Source: JADJNW01 sp964523725 (GTDB lineage Bacteria; Bacteroidota; Bacteroidia; Chitinophagales; Saprospiraceae). Taken from it: a stretch of DNA of 36,687 nucleotides. Below the pieces are notes generated by a model. It made no database searches. It worked only from the letters and a program-made list of their open reading frames with translations, and was not told the DNA's origin. A program made the translations under genes and the position numbers. Positions 1 to 7,245 of this stretch are shown one piece after another; the first letter of the stretch is position 1, and every line of letters begins with the position of its first letter. The DNA is taken from NCBI GenBank assembly GCA_964523725.1, contig CAZGAU010000038.1, positions 1 through 36,687 on the forward strand, written 5' to 3'.

Positions 1-167
1 TCGCAACCGAAAATATTAGTGGAAAAGCAGATGGAAAATTCATTGATGTTCAATATGATATTCCGGATGAATTAACCGAAAGCAATAGTGTGATCACCGT
101 AAAATTCATGCCGCACGAAGGGCACCGGGCAGGGCCGTTCTTCTTTGCCAGAACGATCAAAAGATAG
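1..167 (+). CDS. C-terminal fragment of a probable GH127 beta-L-arabinofuranosidase
   Basis: Only the last 54 codons are in the window; the frame is open from the left edge to TAG at 165-167. The peptide contains GKFIDVQYDIPDEL and, later, VITVKFMPHEG. This resembles the C-terminal beta-sandwich (DUF6805-type) found at the end of many Bacteroidota GH127 proteins (FIDVxYxIPxEL, then VTVKFxAHxG). GH127 enzymes remove beta-L-arabinofuranose, for example from hydroxyproline-linked arabino-oligosaccharides of plant cell-wall glycoproteins. The neighbouring arabinose regulator and operon agree with this. The catalytic domain is outside the window, so the call rests on a short tail plus context. The same kind of tail could sit on another glycosidase family. 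Confidence 0.55.
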   Translation, partial: ATENISGKADGKFIDVQYDIPDELTESNSVITVKFMPHEGHRAGPFFFARTIKR

Positions 168-193
168 CGATTTATAAATTCCAAAGTTAACAG

Positions 194-228
194 AGCACAC
201 TGATGTTATATTAGTGTGCTTCTTTTTT
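194..228 (+). terminator. Intrinsic terminator after the GH127-like gene
   Basis: AGCACACT (194-201) pairs perfectly with AGTGTGCT (213-220) across an 11-nt loop, and a T-rich run follows at 221-228. It lies 26 nt after the stop of the upstream plus-strand gene and just before the end of convergent araR. The T-run favours the plus strand, but the hairpin could also serve the minus-strand transcript. Confidence 0.8.
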
Positions 229-233
229 ATTCA

Positions 234-944
234 TTACACCTTGAAAACAAACCCATTAGATACTTTTTTCAAGTACTTTTGCTGGTCAAATTTGTACAAA
301 AAAGACCCTTTCTTGGAGGATTCCATATCTTTTTCATTCAGTTTTATCAGAATATCTAATCCATTGATTTTCTTTGTAAAATTACGCTTATCCAACGGTT
401 CCTGTAGAATTGCTTCATATAGTTTTTGCAAATGCCGCATTGTGAATTTCTCAGGCAATAGTTCAAATCCAATAGGTTGAATCGAAGTTTTGTATTGCAA
501 TCGTCGAATGGCGTGCTGCACCATATCGTTGTGGTCGAAAATAAGATCAGGCAGCTCGGAGAGATTAAACCACTTAGCGGAATAGCGTTCGATCAGCTCC
601 GTGTCATGATCGGCAATGTTAATCAGCGCATAATAAGCCACAGAGACAGTACGCGCCGCGGGGTCACGATCCACTTCACTGAACACATTCAGTTGCTCCA
701 TATAAATATCATGTAACCCCGTAAGATGATGAAGCACGCGGGCTGCCGCCTCGTCAAGCGTTTCGTCTTTTTTCAAGAAACCGCCCATCAGCGACCAGTG
801 CCCTTTCATTGGCTCAAAGTCACGTTTGATCAACAAGAGCTTGAGTTCTTCCTGATCGAGGTCAAAGCCGAAAATGATACAATCCACGGCAATAAATGCC
901 TGATCTTCAGTAGCGTAGCTATGCAGCATTGAAATTCTGTTCAT
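234..944 (-). CDS. araR: AraR-type Nudix-fold transcriptional regulator of arabinose use
   Basis: The 236-aa protein has an N-terminal Nudix fold (about residues 15-150) and a C-terminal winged-helix region (about 160-225, LLPEKFTMRHLQKLYEAIL onward), the layout of the NrtR/AraR regulator family. The Nudix box at 55-77 keeps G55, E61, R69 and G76, but the REUxEE core reads RVLHHL, so the metal-binding glutamates are gone and hydrolase activity is unlikely. In gut Bacteroides a protein of this architecture is the L-arabinose-responsive repressor AraR. The gene is divergent from araB and next to the complete arabinose pathway, so the same role is inferred here. A promoter with an inverted repeat lies just upstream (965-997), suggesting autoregulation. 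A Nudix hydrolase is the less likely alternative. Confidence 0.85.
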   Translation of the reverse strand: MNRISMLHSYATEDQAFIAVDCIIFGFDLDQEELKLLLIKRDFEPMKGHWSLMGGFLKKDETLDEAAARVLHHLTGLHDIYMEQLNVFSEVDRDPAARTVSVAYYALINIADHDTELIERYSAKWFNLSELPDLIFDHNDMVQHAIRRLQYKTSIQPIGFELLPEKFTMRHLQKLYEAILQEPLDKRNFTKKINGLDILIKLNEKDMESSKKGSFLYKFDQQKYLKKVSNGFVFKV

Positions 945-964
945 AAGTTGTTTGAGCAGCCAGA

Positions 965-997
965 CAAATTCAAGTCGGTTGTTACGGTTTTAACAAA
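965..997 (-). promoter_or_regulatory. Candidate araR promoter (Bacteroidota type)
   Basis: On the minus strand TTTG (994-997) is followed after 21 nt by TGAATTTG (965-972), one mismatch from the TAnnTTTG -7 box. Transcription would start near 958, about 14 nt before the araR ATG, giving a very short leader. Confidence 0.5.
979..996. promoter_or_regulatory. Inverted repeat inside the araR promoter, candidate operator
   Basis: TTGTTA (979-984) and TAACAA (991-996) form a perfect 6-N6-6 inverted repeat. It covers part of the -33 box and spacer of the proposed araR promoter, where a bound dimer would block polymerase. AraR autoregulation is an inference; binding is not shown by sequence alone. 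Confidence 0.45.
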
Positions 998-1188
998 TTG
1001 ATTTTTAAGCAAAAGAGAACCTATAACCCTGACTCCAGAGCTGTCCGACTCTTTCAAGAATACAAATATCGGAAAAGTAGTGCGCGCTACCAAAGGCTTG
1101 ATTTTTTTCCTGCTGCTTGTTTTTTTCAAAATTTTATATTGCCCTATGTTTCTATGTTAAAATAATTGATAAAATTCACAGTAAAATC

Positions 1189-1206
1189 CTTCCTTATAAT
1201 AGGAAG
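1189..1206. promoter_or_regulatory. Inverted repeat just upstream of the araB -7 box
   Basis: CTTCCT (1189-1194) and AGGAAG (1201-1206) form a perfect 6-N6-6 inverted repeat ending 6 nt before the -7 box at 1213. It occupies the place where a -33 box would be expected and none is seen. It may be a regulator site or the 5' side of an RNA hairpin. Confidence 0.4.
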
Positions 1207-1212
1207 TATTGC

Positions 1213-1220
1213 TACTTTTG
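1213..1220 (+). promoter_or_regulatory. Candidate -7 box of the araB operon
   Basis: TACTTTTG matches TAnnTTTG exactly. The start site would lie near 1227, leaving about a 100-nt leader before araB. No TTG/TTTG is present 17-23 nt upstream, so the promoter may be weak or need an activator. Confidence 0.5.
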
Positions 1221-1239
1221 AGTTATTAAGTGTATAAAC

Positions 1240-1254
1240 TACATTTAAAATGTA
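1240..1254. promoter_or_regulatory. Near-perfect palindrome in the araB leader, candidate operator
   Basis: TACATTT (1240-1246) and AAATGTA (1248-1254) flank a single A, giving perfect 7-bp arms. The site lies about 13 nt after the predicted start of transcription, a classical repressor position. A partial resemblance (ATGTAAATAT) recurs at 3741-3750, before the HAD gene. Confidence 0.45.
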
Positions 1255-1328
1255 AATATACTACCCTGTAACAACTAGGAGGCAACTATAGAAAAACCAA
1301 ACTACTAAATTATTGAAAATCAGAATCC

Positions 1329-2975
1329 ATGAGCTATGTAATTGGTATAGATTTCGGCACGGATAGCGTAAGGGCGGTGTTGATAAACGCCGGCAACGGG
1401 CAGGAAATAAGCCAATCCGTACAATATTATACCCGCTGGAAGCAAGGAAAATACTGCGACCCTGCGCAAAATCAATTCCGGCAACACCCGCTCGATTATC
1501 TGGAAGGACTGGAGACAAGTATTAAAAACTGCCTGGCACAGGCTCCTCAAATAAGACCTTTAGAAATCAAAGGCATCGCCGTAGATACGACGGGATCAAC
1601 GCCGGTTGCGGTGGACAAACACGGTACGCCTCTGGCCTTATTGCCTGGTTTTGAAGAAAACCCCAACGCCATGTTCGTTCTCTGGAAAGATCATACTGCG
1701 ATCGAGGAGGCTGCCGAGATAAATCACATCTCACGCACCTGGGGTGGTACGGATTTCACTAAATACATTGGTGGCATTTATTCTTCGGAATGGTTCTGGG
1801 CTAAGACTTTACATATTATCCGTATTGATAATAAAATTAAAAACGCTGCATATTCCTGGATGGAACACTGCGACTGGATTCCGGCATTACTCACTGGCGT
1901 AAATGATGTACATCAGGTCAAACGAAGCCGCTGCGCTGCAGGCCACAAAGCGATGTGGCACGAAGATTGGCAAGGTTTGCCGCCAAAGGAATATTTGAAA
2001 TTGTTTGATCCTTGTCTGGCTGATTTGCGGGACCGGCTTTTCAGACATACTTACACCGCCGACGTCCCTGCCGGAACCCTCAGCACAGAATGGGCCGACA
2101 AGCTCGGACTAACAGAGGATACCGTCGTAGCAGTTGGCACTTTTGACGCGCACGCGGGTGGGCTGGGTGCAGAAATCGAACCCTATAGTCTGGTAAAAGT
2201 AATGGGTACTTCCACTTGTGATATCATGGTCGCGCCGTTTGAAGAAATCGGCGACAAGCTTGTGCAGGGTATTTGCGGTCAGGTGGATGGCTCAGTCATT
2301 CCCGGAATGCTTGGGCTTGAGGCAGGACAATCTGCCTTTGGCGACCTGCTCGCCTGGTTCCGTGATGTAGCGCTTTGGGCGGTGCATCACAGCAAGGATA
2401 TTGATGAACATATCAAAGATAAAATCACGGATAATTTAATCGCTCAGCTCTCCGCAGCAGCTGCGAAAATTCCACCCAATCCCGACGGCATTGTCGCGCT
2501 TGATTGGGTGAATGGTCGCCGTACCCCTGATGCGAATCAGGCGCTCAAAGGTGCTATCATGGGACTGAGCATGGGCAGCGATGCCCCGGCAATTTTCCGG
2601 GCAATGGTAGAAGCGATTTGTTTTGGTTCCAAACATATAGTCGAACGCTTCCGAGCGGAAGGCGTCCCAATCAATCAAGTTGTCGGTATTGGTGGAGTCG
2701 CCAAGAAATCCGATTTTGTCATGCAAACCCTGGCAGATATTTTGAATATGCCTATTAAAATTGCGACTTCTGAGCAAACACCATCGCTGGGTGCGGCCAT
2801 GCTGGCGGCTACCGCAGCGGGCATTTATCAGAATGTGATTGTAGCCAAAGCAGCGATGGGCAACGGTTTTGAAAAAACCTACTTCCCAATTGCCCAAAAC
2901 GTACCGGTTTATGAGAAGTTATACCAAAAATATTTAAAACTAGGCGCATTTATCGAAGAATATACAATCCACTGA
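1329..2975 (+). CDS. araB: Ribulokinase
   Basis: The 548-aa FGGY-family carbohydrate kinase phosphorylates L-ribulose to L-ribulose 5-phosphate in the cytoplasm. The N-terminal phosphate-binding motif IGIDFGTDSVRAVL is at about residues 5-18. The stretch GGTDFTKYIGGIYSSEW lies near 140-155. The catalytic-base motif GTFDAHAGG places the aspartate at about D273, followed by MGTSTCDIM. The C-terminal ATP-binding lobe contains GIGGVAKKSDFVMQTLADIL. Length is normal for AraB. It is the first gene of the arabinose run, only 2 nt before araD, and follows a leader with a palindrome and a TAnnTTTG box. Bacteroidota AraB is sometimes annotated as xylulokinase, but araA and araD next door support ribulokinase. 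Confidence 0.93.
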   Translation: MSYVIGIDFGTDSVRAVLINAGNGQEISQSVQYYTRWKQGKYCDPAQNQFRQHPLDYLEGLETSIKNCLAQAPQIRPLEIKGIAVDTTGSTPVAVDKHGTPLALLPGFEENPNAMFVLWKDHTAIEEAAEINHISRTWGGTDFTKYIGGIYSSEWFWAKTLHIIRIDNKIKNAAYSWMEHCDWIPALLTGVNDVHQVKRSRCAAGHKAMWHEDWQGLPPKEYLKLFDPCLADLRDRLFRHTYTADVPAGTLSTEWADKLGLTEDTVVAVGTFDAHAGGLGAEIEPYSLVKVMGTSTCDIMVAPFEEIGDKLVQGICGQVDGSVIPGMLGLEAGQSAFGDLLAWFRDVALWAVHHSKDIDEHIKDKITDNLIAQLSAAAAKIPPNPDGIVALDWVNGRRTPDANQALKGAIMGLSMGSDAPAIFRAMVEAICFGSKHIVERFRAEGVPINQVVGIGGVAKKSDFVMQTLADILNMPIKIATSEQTPSLGAAMLAATAAGIYQNVIVAKAAMGNGFEKTYFPIAQNVPVYEKLYQKYLKLGAFIEEYTIH

Positions 2976-2977
2976 TT

Positions 2978-3679
2978 ATGAGTGAGTACAAAGATTTAAA
3001 GGCAAGTTGCTACGAAGCCAACATGCAGTTGCCAAAACTTGGTTTGGTTTTATTTACTTTTGGAAACGTCAGCGTCGCGGATCATGAAAAAGGAGTGTTC
3101 GCCATCAAACCTTCGGGCGTACCTTATGAGCAGTTGCGCCCGGAAGATTCTGTGATCATTGATTTCGACGCTCGTATCGTGGAGGGCAAATTACGCCCTT
3201 CTTCCGACACGAAAACCCATGCCGTGCTTTACAAACACTGGGATGCCATTGGCGCCATCGCACATACACATTCTACCTATGCCACCGCCTGGGCGCAGGC
3301 CCAGAGGGATATTCCGATCCTGGGCACTACCCACGCCGACCATTTGACCGTGGATGTACCCTGCGCACCGCCTATGAATGATGACATGATCCAGGGTGAT
3401 TATGAGTATGAAACGGGCTTTCAAATACTAAATGAATTTAAAGAACGGGGGTATGATTATAAAAAAATTGAAATGATATTGCTTGGCAATCACGCACCAT
3501 TTACCTGGGGCAAAACAGCAGAAAAAGCGGTGTATAATAGCGCCGTACTGGAGGAAATCGCCAGAATGGCTTATCTGACCTGTACCCTGCGGCCCGATGT
3601 ACCAACGCTTAAAGAAGCCCTTATCCAAAAACATTATAAAAGAAAGCATGGGCACAATGCATATTACGGCCAAAAATAA
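2978..3679 (+). CDS. araD: L-ribulose-5-phosphate 4-epimerase
   Basis: The 233-aa class II aldolase-fold enzyme converts L-ribulose 5-phosphate to D-xylulose 5-phosphate, the last step before the pentose phosphate pathway. The zinc ligands are visible: HTH at H96 and H98, and H172 in GNHAPFTWG. The catalytic aspartate corresponds to D121 in THADHL. These sit one residue beyond the E. coli positions. GNVSV (about 29-33) and KPSG (about 44-47) form the phosphate-binding region. The ATG is 2 nt after the araB stop, which implies translational coupling. Length is normal for the family. Confidence 0.93.
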   Translation: MSEYKDLKASCYEANMQLPKLGLVLFTFGNVSVADHEKGVFAIKPSGVPYEQLRPEDSVIIDFDARIVEGKLRPSSDTKTHAVLYKHWDAIGAIAHTHSTYATAWAQAQRDIPILGTTHADHLTVDVPCAPPMNDDMIQGDYEYETGFQILNEFKERGYDYKKIEMILLGNHAPFTWGKTAEKAVYNSAVLEEIARMAYLTCTLRPDVPTLKEALIQKHYKRKHGHNAYYGQK

Positions 3680-3700
3680 ACCAGAAAACCCGAATGATCG

Positions 3701-3724
3701 AAAATTATAAGTGCATATAATTTT
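3701..3724. repeat. Perfect 9-bp inverted repeat between araD and the HAD gene
   Basis: AAAATTATA (3701-3709) and TATAATTTT (3716-3724) flank the 6-nt loop AGTGCA. All stem pairs are A/T, so an RNA hairpin would be modest and no T-run follows. It may be an mRNA-processing hairpin or a protein site in the 92-nt gap. Confidence 0.4.
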
Positions 3725-3771
3725 ATTCAGCTTGTTTGCAATGTAAATATTATTTTTCGGCAAAAAAGTAA

Positions 3772-4437
3772 ATGGAAGTTAAAGGATTCATTTTTGATAT
3801 GGATGGCACAATGGTGAACAATATGATGGTACATCATCGCGCCTGGCAGAAGAAACTGGCTGAGTTGGGATTGGAAATGTCGCTGGAGGAAGTTAGACAA
3901 AATATTCACGGGATCAATGAAGAAATACTGGAACGGATTTTCGGTGATCGCTTCACCGTCGAAGAAAGACGACAGATTTCAGAAGAGAAAGAAGCCGCTT
4001 ACCGGGAAATTTTTCTCCCGGAATTGAAACTGCTGGATGGTTTACCTGATTTCCTGAAGTCCGCTTGGGAGAAAGGAATTACCATGGGCATCGGCACGGC
4101 CGCCCCTGCTGAAAATGTTGATTTTGTGCTGGATAACCTGAATTTGCGTCCCTATTTTAAGTCTGTAGTGCACGCAGGACAGGTTTCCAAAGGCAAGCCC
4201 GACCCCGAGGTTTGGGAAAAAGCCGCCGCAGGTATGGGGATCAACCTGGAGCATTGCATCGTTTTCGAAGATAGCCCCACCGGCGCAGAAGCCGCAAACA
4301 GAGCGGGTTGCCCGGTTTTTATTGTGACGACGACGCATCCGCCTGAAGAGTTTGAGCAATTTCCGAATGTGATCGATTTTCTGGATGATTTTACAAACAT
4401 CCGGGTGGAACAGATTCTAAACATCAACAGCCTCTAA
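3772..4437 (+). CDS. HAD-superfamily phosphatase, beta-phosphoglucomutase-like subfamily
   Basis: The 221-aa protein shows the HAD motifs in order: DMDGT (D9 nucleophile, D11 acid/base), GTAAP as motif II, SKGKPDP with the motif III lysine, and FEDSPTGAEAA as motif IV. The helical cap after motif I places it in the beta-PGM/phosphatase branch that acts on small sugar phosphates. It sits between araD and araA, so a pentose phosphate or related side product is a plausible substrate, for example to relieve sugar-phosphate stress. That is an inference from position; the substrate cannot be read from sequence. It is 26 nt upstream of araA and preceded by a 92-nt gap that could hold an internal promoter. 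Confidence 0.85.
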   Translation: MEVKGFIFDMDGTMVNNMMVHHRAWQKKLAELGLEMSLEEVRQNIHGINEEILERIFGDRFTVEERRQISEEKEAAYREIFLPELKLLDGLPDFLKSAWEKGITMGIGTAAPAENVDFVLDNLNLRPYFKSVVHAGQVSKGKPDPEVWEKAAAGMGINLEHCIVFEDSPTGAEAANRAGCPVFIVTTTHPPEEFEQFPNVIDFLDDFTNIRVEQILNINSL

Positions 4438-4463
4438 AGGCTTGATTATTAACGCATAAACTT

Positions 4464-5960
4464 ATGACACAAGATTTGAAAAAACTCGAAATCTGGTTCC
4501 TGACCGGGAGCCAGCACCTCTACGGTGAAGAAACGCTGAAAAAAGTTGCAGCACACGCCCAAAATATAGCAACATCCTTACATCATAATACCCAAATTCC
4601 AGTCTCTATTCTATTCAAACCGGTACTTACCACACCGGATGCTATTTATCAAATGATCCTGGAGGCAAATGCTGCCCGGAATTGTATCGGTCTGATCTGT
4701 TGGATGCACACTTTTTCGCCGGCTAAAATGTGGATACGGGGTCTGAATATTTTACAAAAACCCTTGCTCCACCTGCATACACAGTACAACCGCGATATTC
4801 CCTGGGCTTCCATCGATATGGATTTTATGAACCTCAACCAGTCGGCGCATGGCGACCGCGAATTTGGTTTTATCGGTTCCAGAATGCGCCTCAATCGTAA
4901 GGTGGTGGTTGGTCACTGGCAGGATGAGGAAGTCATCACCCGGATAAAGGTCTGGAGCCGGGTGGCGGCAGGATGGCAGGACTGGCAAGGTGCAAAATTC
5001 GCACGCTTCGGCGATAACATGCGACAAGTGGCTGTGACTGAAGGGGATAAAGTGGAAGCAGAAATTAAATTTGGTTACTCGGTCAATGGTTATGGTATCG
5101 GCGATCTGGTCAGATATGTGGAAGCCGTCAGCGAAGGAGAAATCAAGCAGCTTACCGACCAGTATCAGGAACAATACGAAGTGGTGGAATCCCTGCGCAA
5201 CGGTGGCGAAAGACATAACGCACTGCGCGAAGCTGCCCGGATTGAAACGGGTTTAAAGCATTTTTTGCAAGATGGCAATTTTAAAGGCTTCACCGATACT
5301 TTTGAAGATTTGCACGGGCTTATCCAGTTGCCTGGTATTGCTGTGCAGCGTCTTATGGCAGAAGGCTATGGTTTTGGCGCGGAAGGCGACTGGAAAACGG
5401 CGGCGTTGTTACGCGCTATGAAGGTAATGAGTACAGGGCTGGAAGGTGGCAATTCATTCATGGAGGATTACACCTATCATTTTCATCCGGAAGGCATGGC
5501 GGTGCTGGGCGCGCATATGCTGGAGATTTGCGAAGGTATCGCTTCAGGCAAGCCTAGTTGCGAAATTCATCCACTCGGTATTGGCGGTAAAGCCGATCCG
5601 GTGCGGTTGGTTTTCAATGTAGCCCCCGGCGATGCGCTAAATGCTTCCCTGATCGACATGGGCAATCGTTTTCGCCTGTTAGTCAATGAAGTAGAAGCAA
5701 TCGAACCAGAAGCCGATCTGCCCAAACTCCCCGTGGCCCGCGTGCTCTGGAAGTGCAAACCCAACCTGAAAACCGCGGCGACTGCCTGGATTCTGGCAGG
5801 TGGCGCGCACCATACCTGTTACAGCCAGAATTTAACGCCGGAATATCTGGAGGATTTTACCACCATTGCAGGCATCGAATATCTATTGATCAATGATAAA
5901 ACCGATATGCACCAGTTCAAAAACGAATTACGTTGGAATGAACTATATTACTCAAAGTAA
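4464..5960 (+). CDS. araA: L-arabinose isomerase
   Basis: The 498-aa enzyme converts L-arabinose to L-ribulose. The N-terminus has the family motif WFLTGSQHLYGEETL, then CWMHTFSPAKMWI and FGDNMRQVAVTEGDKV. The manganese ligands correspond to E307 (GAEGDWK), E334 (FMEDYTYHF), H351 (LGAHMLE) and the HH pair at 449-450 in GGAHHTCYS. Length agrees with the E. coli enzyme (about 500 aa). It lies 26 nt after the HAD gene and 33 nt before the epimerase gene. Interrupting araBDA with a HAD gene is unusual compared with enteric operons, but the pathway is complete. Confidence 0.95.
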   Translation: MTQDLKKLEIWFLTGSQHLYGEETLKKVAAHAQNIATSLHHNTQIPVSILFKPVLTTPDAIYQMILEANAARNCIGLICWMHTFSPAKMWIRGLNILQKPLLHLHTQYNRDIPWASIDMDFMNLNQSAHGDREFGFIGSRMRLNRKVVVGHWQDEEVITRIKVWSRVAAGWQDWQGAKFARFGDNMRQVAVTEGDKVEAEIKFGYSVNGYGIGDLVRYVEAVSEGEIKQLTDQYQEQYEVVESLRNGGERHNALREAARIETGLKHFLQDGNFKGFTDTFEDLHGLIQLPGIAVQRLMAEGYGFGAEGDWKTAALLRAMKVMSTGLEGGNSFMEDYTYHFHPEGMAVLGAHMLEICEGIASGKPSCEIHPLGIGGKADPVRLVFNVAPGDALNASLIDMGNRFRLLVNEVEAIEPEADLPKLPVARVLWKCKPNLKTAATAWILAGGAHHTCYSQNLTPEYLEDFTTIAGIEYLLINDKTDMHQFKNELRWNELYYSK

Positions 5961-5980
5961 ATCAAGACTCTAATCTTGAT
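5961..5980. repeat. Intercistronic stem-loop between araA and galM
   Basis: ATCAAGA (5961-5967) pairs perfectly with TCTTGAT (5974-5980) around a 6-nt loop. It begins immediately after the araA stop codon and has no T-run, so an mRNA-stability or processing role is more likely than termination. Confidence 0.45.
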
Positions 5981-5993
5981 ATAAACGCATCAT

Positions 5994-7133
5994 ATGAAAC
6001 AAATAAACCTAACCCTATTTCTCGCCTTGCTTTTGATGATATCCTGTAAGAATCAGCCGGAACAAAAGGAATCATCCGATTCGGCTACCACATTTACTGT
6101 TGAAAAAAAGTCTTTTGGAATTATTGATAATCAACAGATTACGCTTTACAAATTATCAAACAAAAATGGCTTTGCGGTAGAGATCATCAATTATGGCGCA
6201 GCAGTTGTTTCTATTCTTGCCCCGGATAAAAATGGCACGTTTGATGACGTGGTGCTCGGGTTCGACTCGCTAGCCGGCTATTTGCAGGAAGGCAATCCTT
6301 ATTTTGGTTGCATTGCCGGGCGTTACGCCAATCGCATTGCCAATGCTCAGTTCACACTCAACGGAGAGACCTATCAGCTCTCCGCCAACGACAATCAAAA
6401 TACGCTGCACGGCGGCTTGAAAGGCTTTGATAAAGTAGTTTGGAATGCAACGGAAAGTACAAACGATACCTCCGCTTCGCTGACGCTGACCTATCTCAGC
6501 CCGGATGGCGAGGAAGGCTATCCTGGAAATTTATCGGTAGAAGTTATTTACAGTATTACAAATGATAATGCATTGAAAATTGATTATAAGGTAACTACGG
6601 ATAAAACGACGCCGGTAAATCTGACCAATCACGCTTATTTCAACCTCGGTGCTGGTGAAACTGCCGATATTCTGGGGCACGAACTCATGCTTCACTCCGA
6701 CCACTACACTCCGGTAAATGAGGCTCTAATTCCCACCGGCGAAATCCAGGAAGTGAAAGACGGCCCGATGGATTTCACAAGTGCAAAACCCATTGGTCGC
6801 GACCTGGCTCAAGTAGCTGGAGGTTATGACCATAATTTTATCTTGAATAAAACCGGCAATGAGCTGACGCTGGCAGCAACTCTGTATGAGCCAAATTCGG
6901 GCAGATTCATGGAAATGTTTACCACCGAACCGGCGGTGCAATTTTATTCCGGCAATTTTTTAAATGGCACTTTAACAAATAAAGACGGTGCAACCATTGT
7001 CAAACATTACGGATTGTGCCTGGAAGCTCAGCACTATCCCGATTCTCCCAATCAACCTTCCTTTCCTGATGTAATGCTGGAACCTGGCGAAACCTATTCA
7101 CAAACAACGGTTTATCGCTTCTCTACTAAATAA
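5994..7133 (+). CDS. galM: Aldose 1-epimerase (mutarotase), exported lipoprotein
   Basis: The 379-aa protein interconverts the alpha and beta anomers of free sugars. A lipoprotein signal ends in the lipobox MISC with Cys18, so the enzyme should be anchored in an envelope membrane rather than cytoplasmic. Family motifs are NYGAAVVSI near the mature N-terminus, GCIAGRYANRIANAQF, the histidine motif NLTNHAYFNLG, GYDHNF, and the C-terminal CLEAQHYPDSPNQP with the catalytic glutamate. Its place before the symporter suggests it prepares released L-arabinose in the correct anomeric form for uptake. No clear acidic surface-export signal follows Cys18, so the inner face of the outer membrane is as likely as the cell surface. 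Confidence 0.9.
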   Translation: MKQINLTLFLALLLMISCKNQPEQKESSDSATTFTVEKKSFGIIDNQQITLYKLSNKNGFAVEIINYGAAVVSILAPDKNGTFDDVVLGFDSLAGYLQEGNPYFGCIAGRYANRIANAQFTLNGETYQLSANDNQNTLHGGLKGFDKVVWNATESTNDTSASLTLTYLSPDGEEGYPGNLSVEVIYSITNDNALKIDYKVTTDKTTPVNLTNHAYFNLGAGETADILGHELMLHSDHYTPVNEALIPTGEIQEVKDGPMDFTSAKPIGRDLAQVAGGYDHNFILNKTGNELTLAATLYEPNSGRFMEMFTTEPAVQFYSGNFLNGTLTNKDGATIVKHYGLCLEAQHYPDSPNQPSFPDVMLEPGETYSQTTVYRFSTK

Positions 7134-7147
7134 AAAATCTCAATAAA

Positions 7148-7178
7148 AATGTGCCGCATTTAGAAAATGTGGCACATT
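7148..7178 (+). repeat. Strong stem-loop between galM and the symporter gene
   Basis: AATGTGCCGCATTT (7148-7161) pairs with AAATGTGGCACATT (7165-7178) around a 3-nt loop, with a single G-U wobble in 14 pairs. No T-run follows, so it is not a canonical terminator. It sits in the longest gap of the operon (112 nt) and may protect the upstream mRNA 3' end or cause partial termination. Confidence 0.6.
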
Positions 7179-7245
7179 GAATCATGACAAAAACCAACAT
7201 TAAATTTCAGATTATCAATTATTTAAAAATTGCAAAACGAAAAAT

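Noticed and set aside
234..944. ADP-ribose pyrophosphatase or other active Nudix hydrolase
   Set aside because: The REUxEE glutamates are missing and a winged-helix region plus arabinose context point to AraR.
941..1129. 62-aa minus-strand ORF upstream of araR
   Set aside because: Lys/Ser-rich with no family resemblance, overlaps the araR start and the proposed araR promoter; regulatory DNA explains the stretch better.
3731..3745. Second copy of the 1240-1254 palindrome before the HAD gene
   Set aside because: Only about 9 of 15 positions agree and the left arm is not complementary to the right; too weak to list as an operator.
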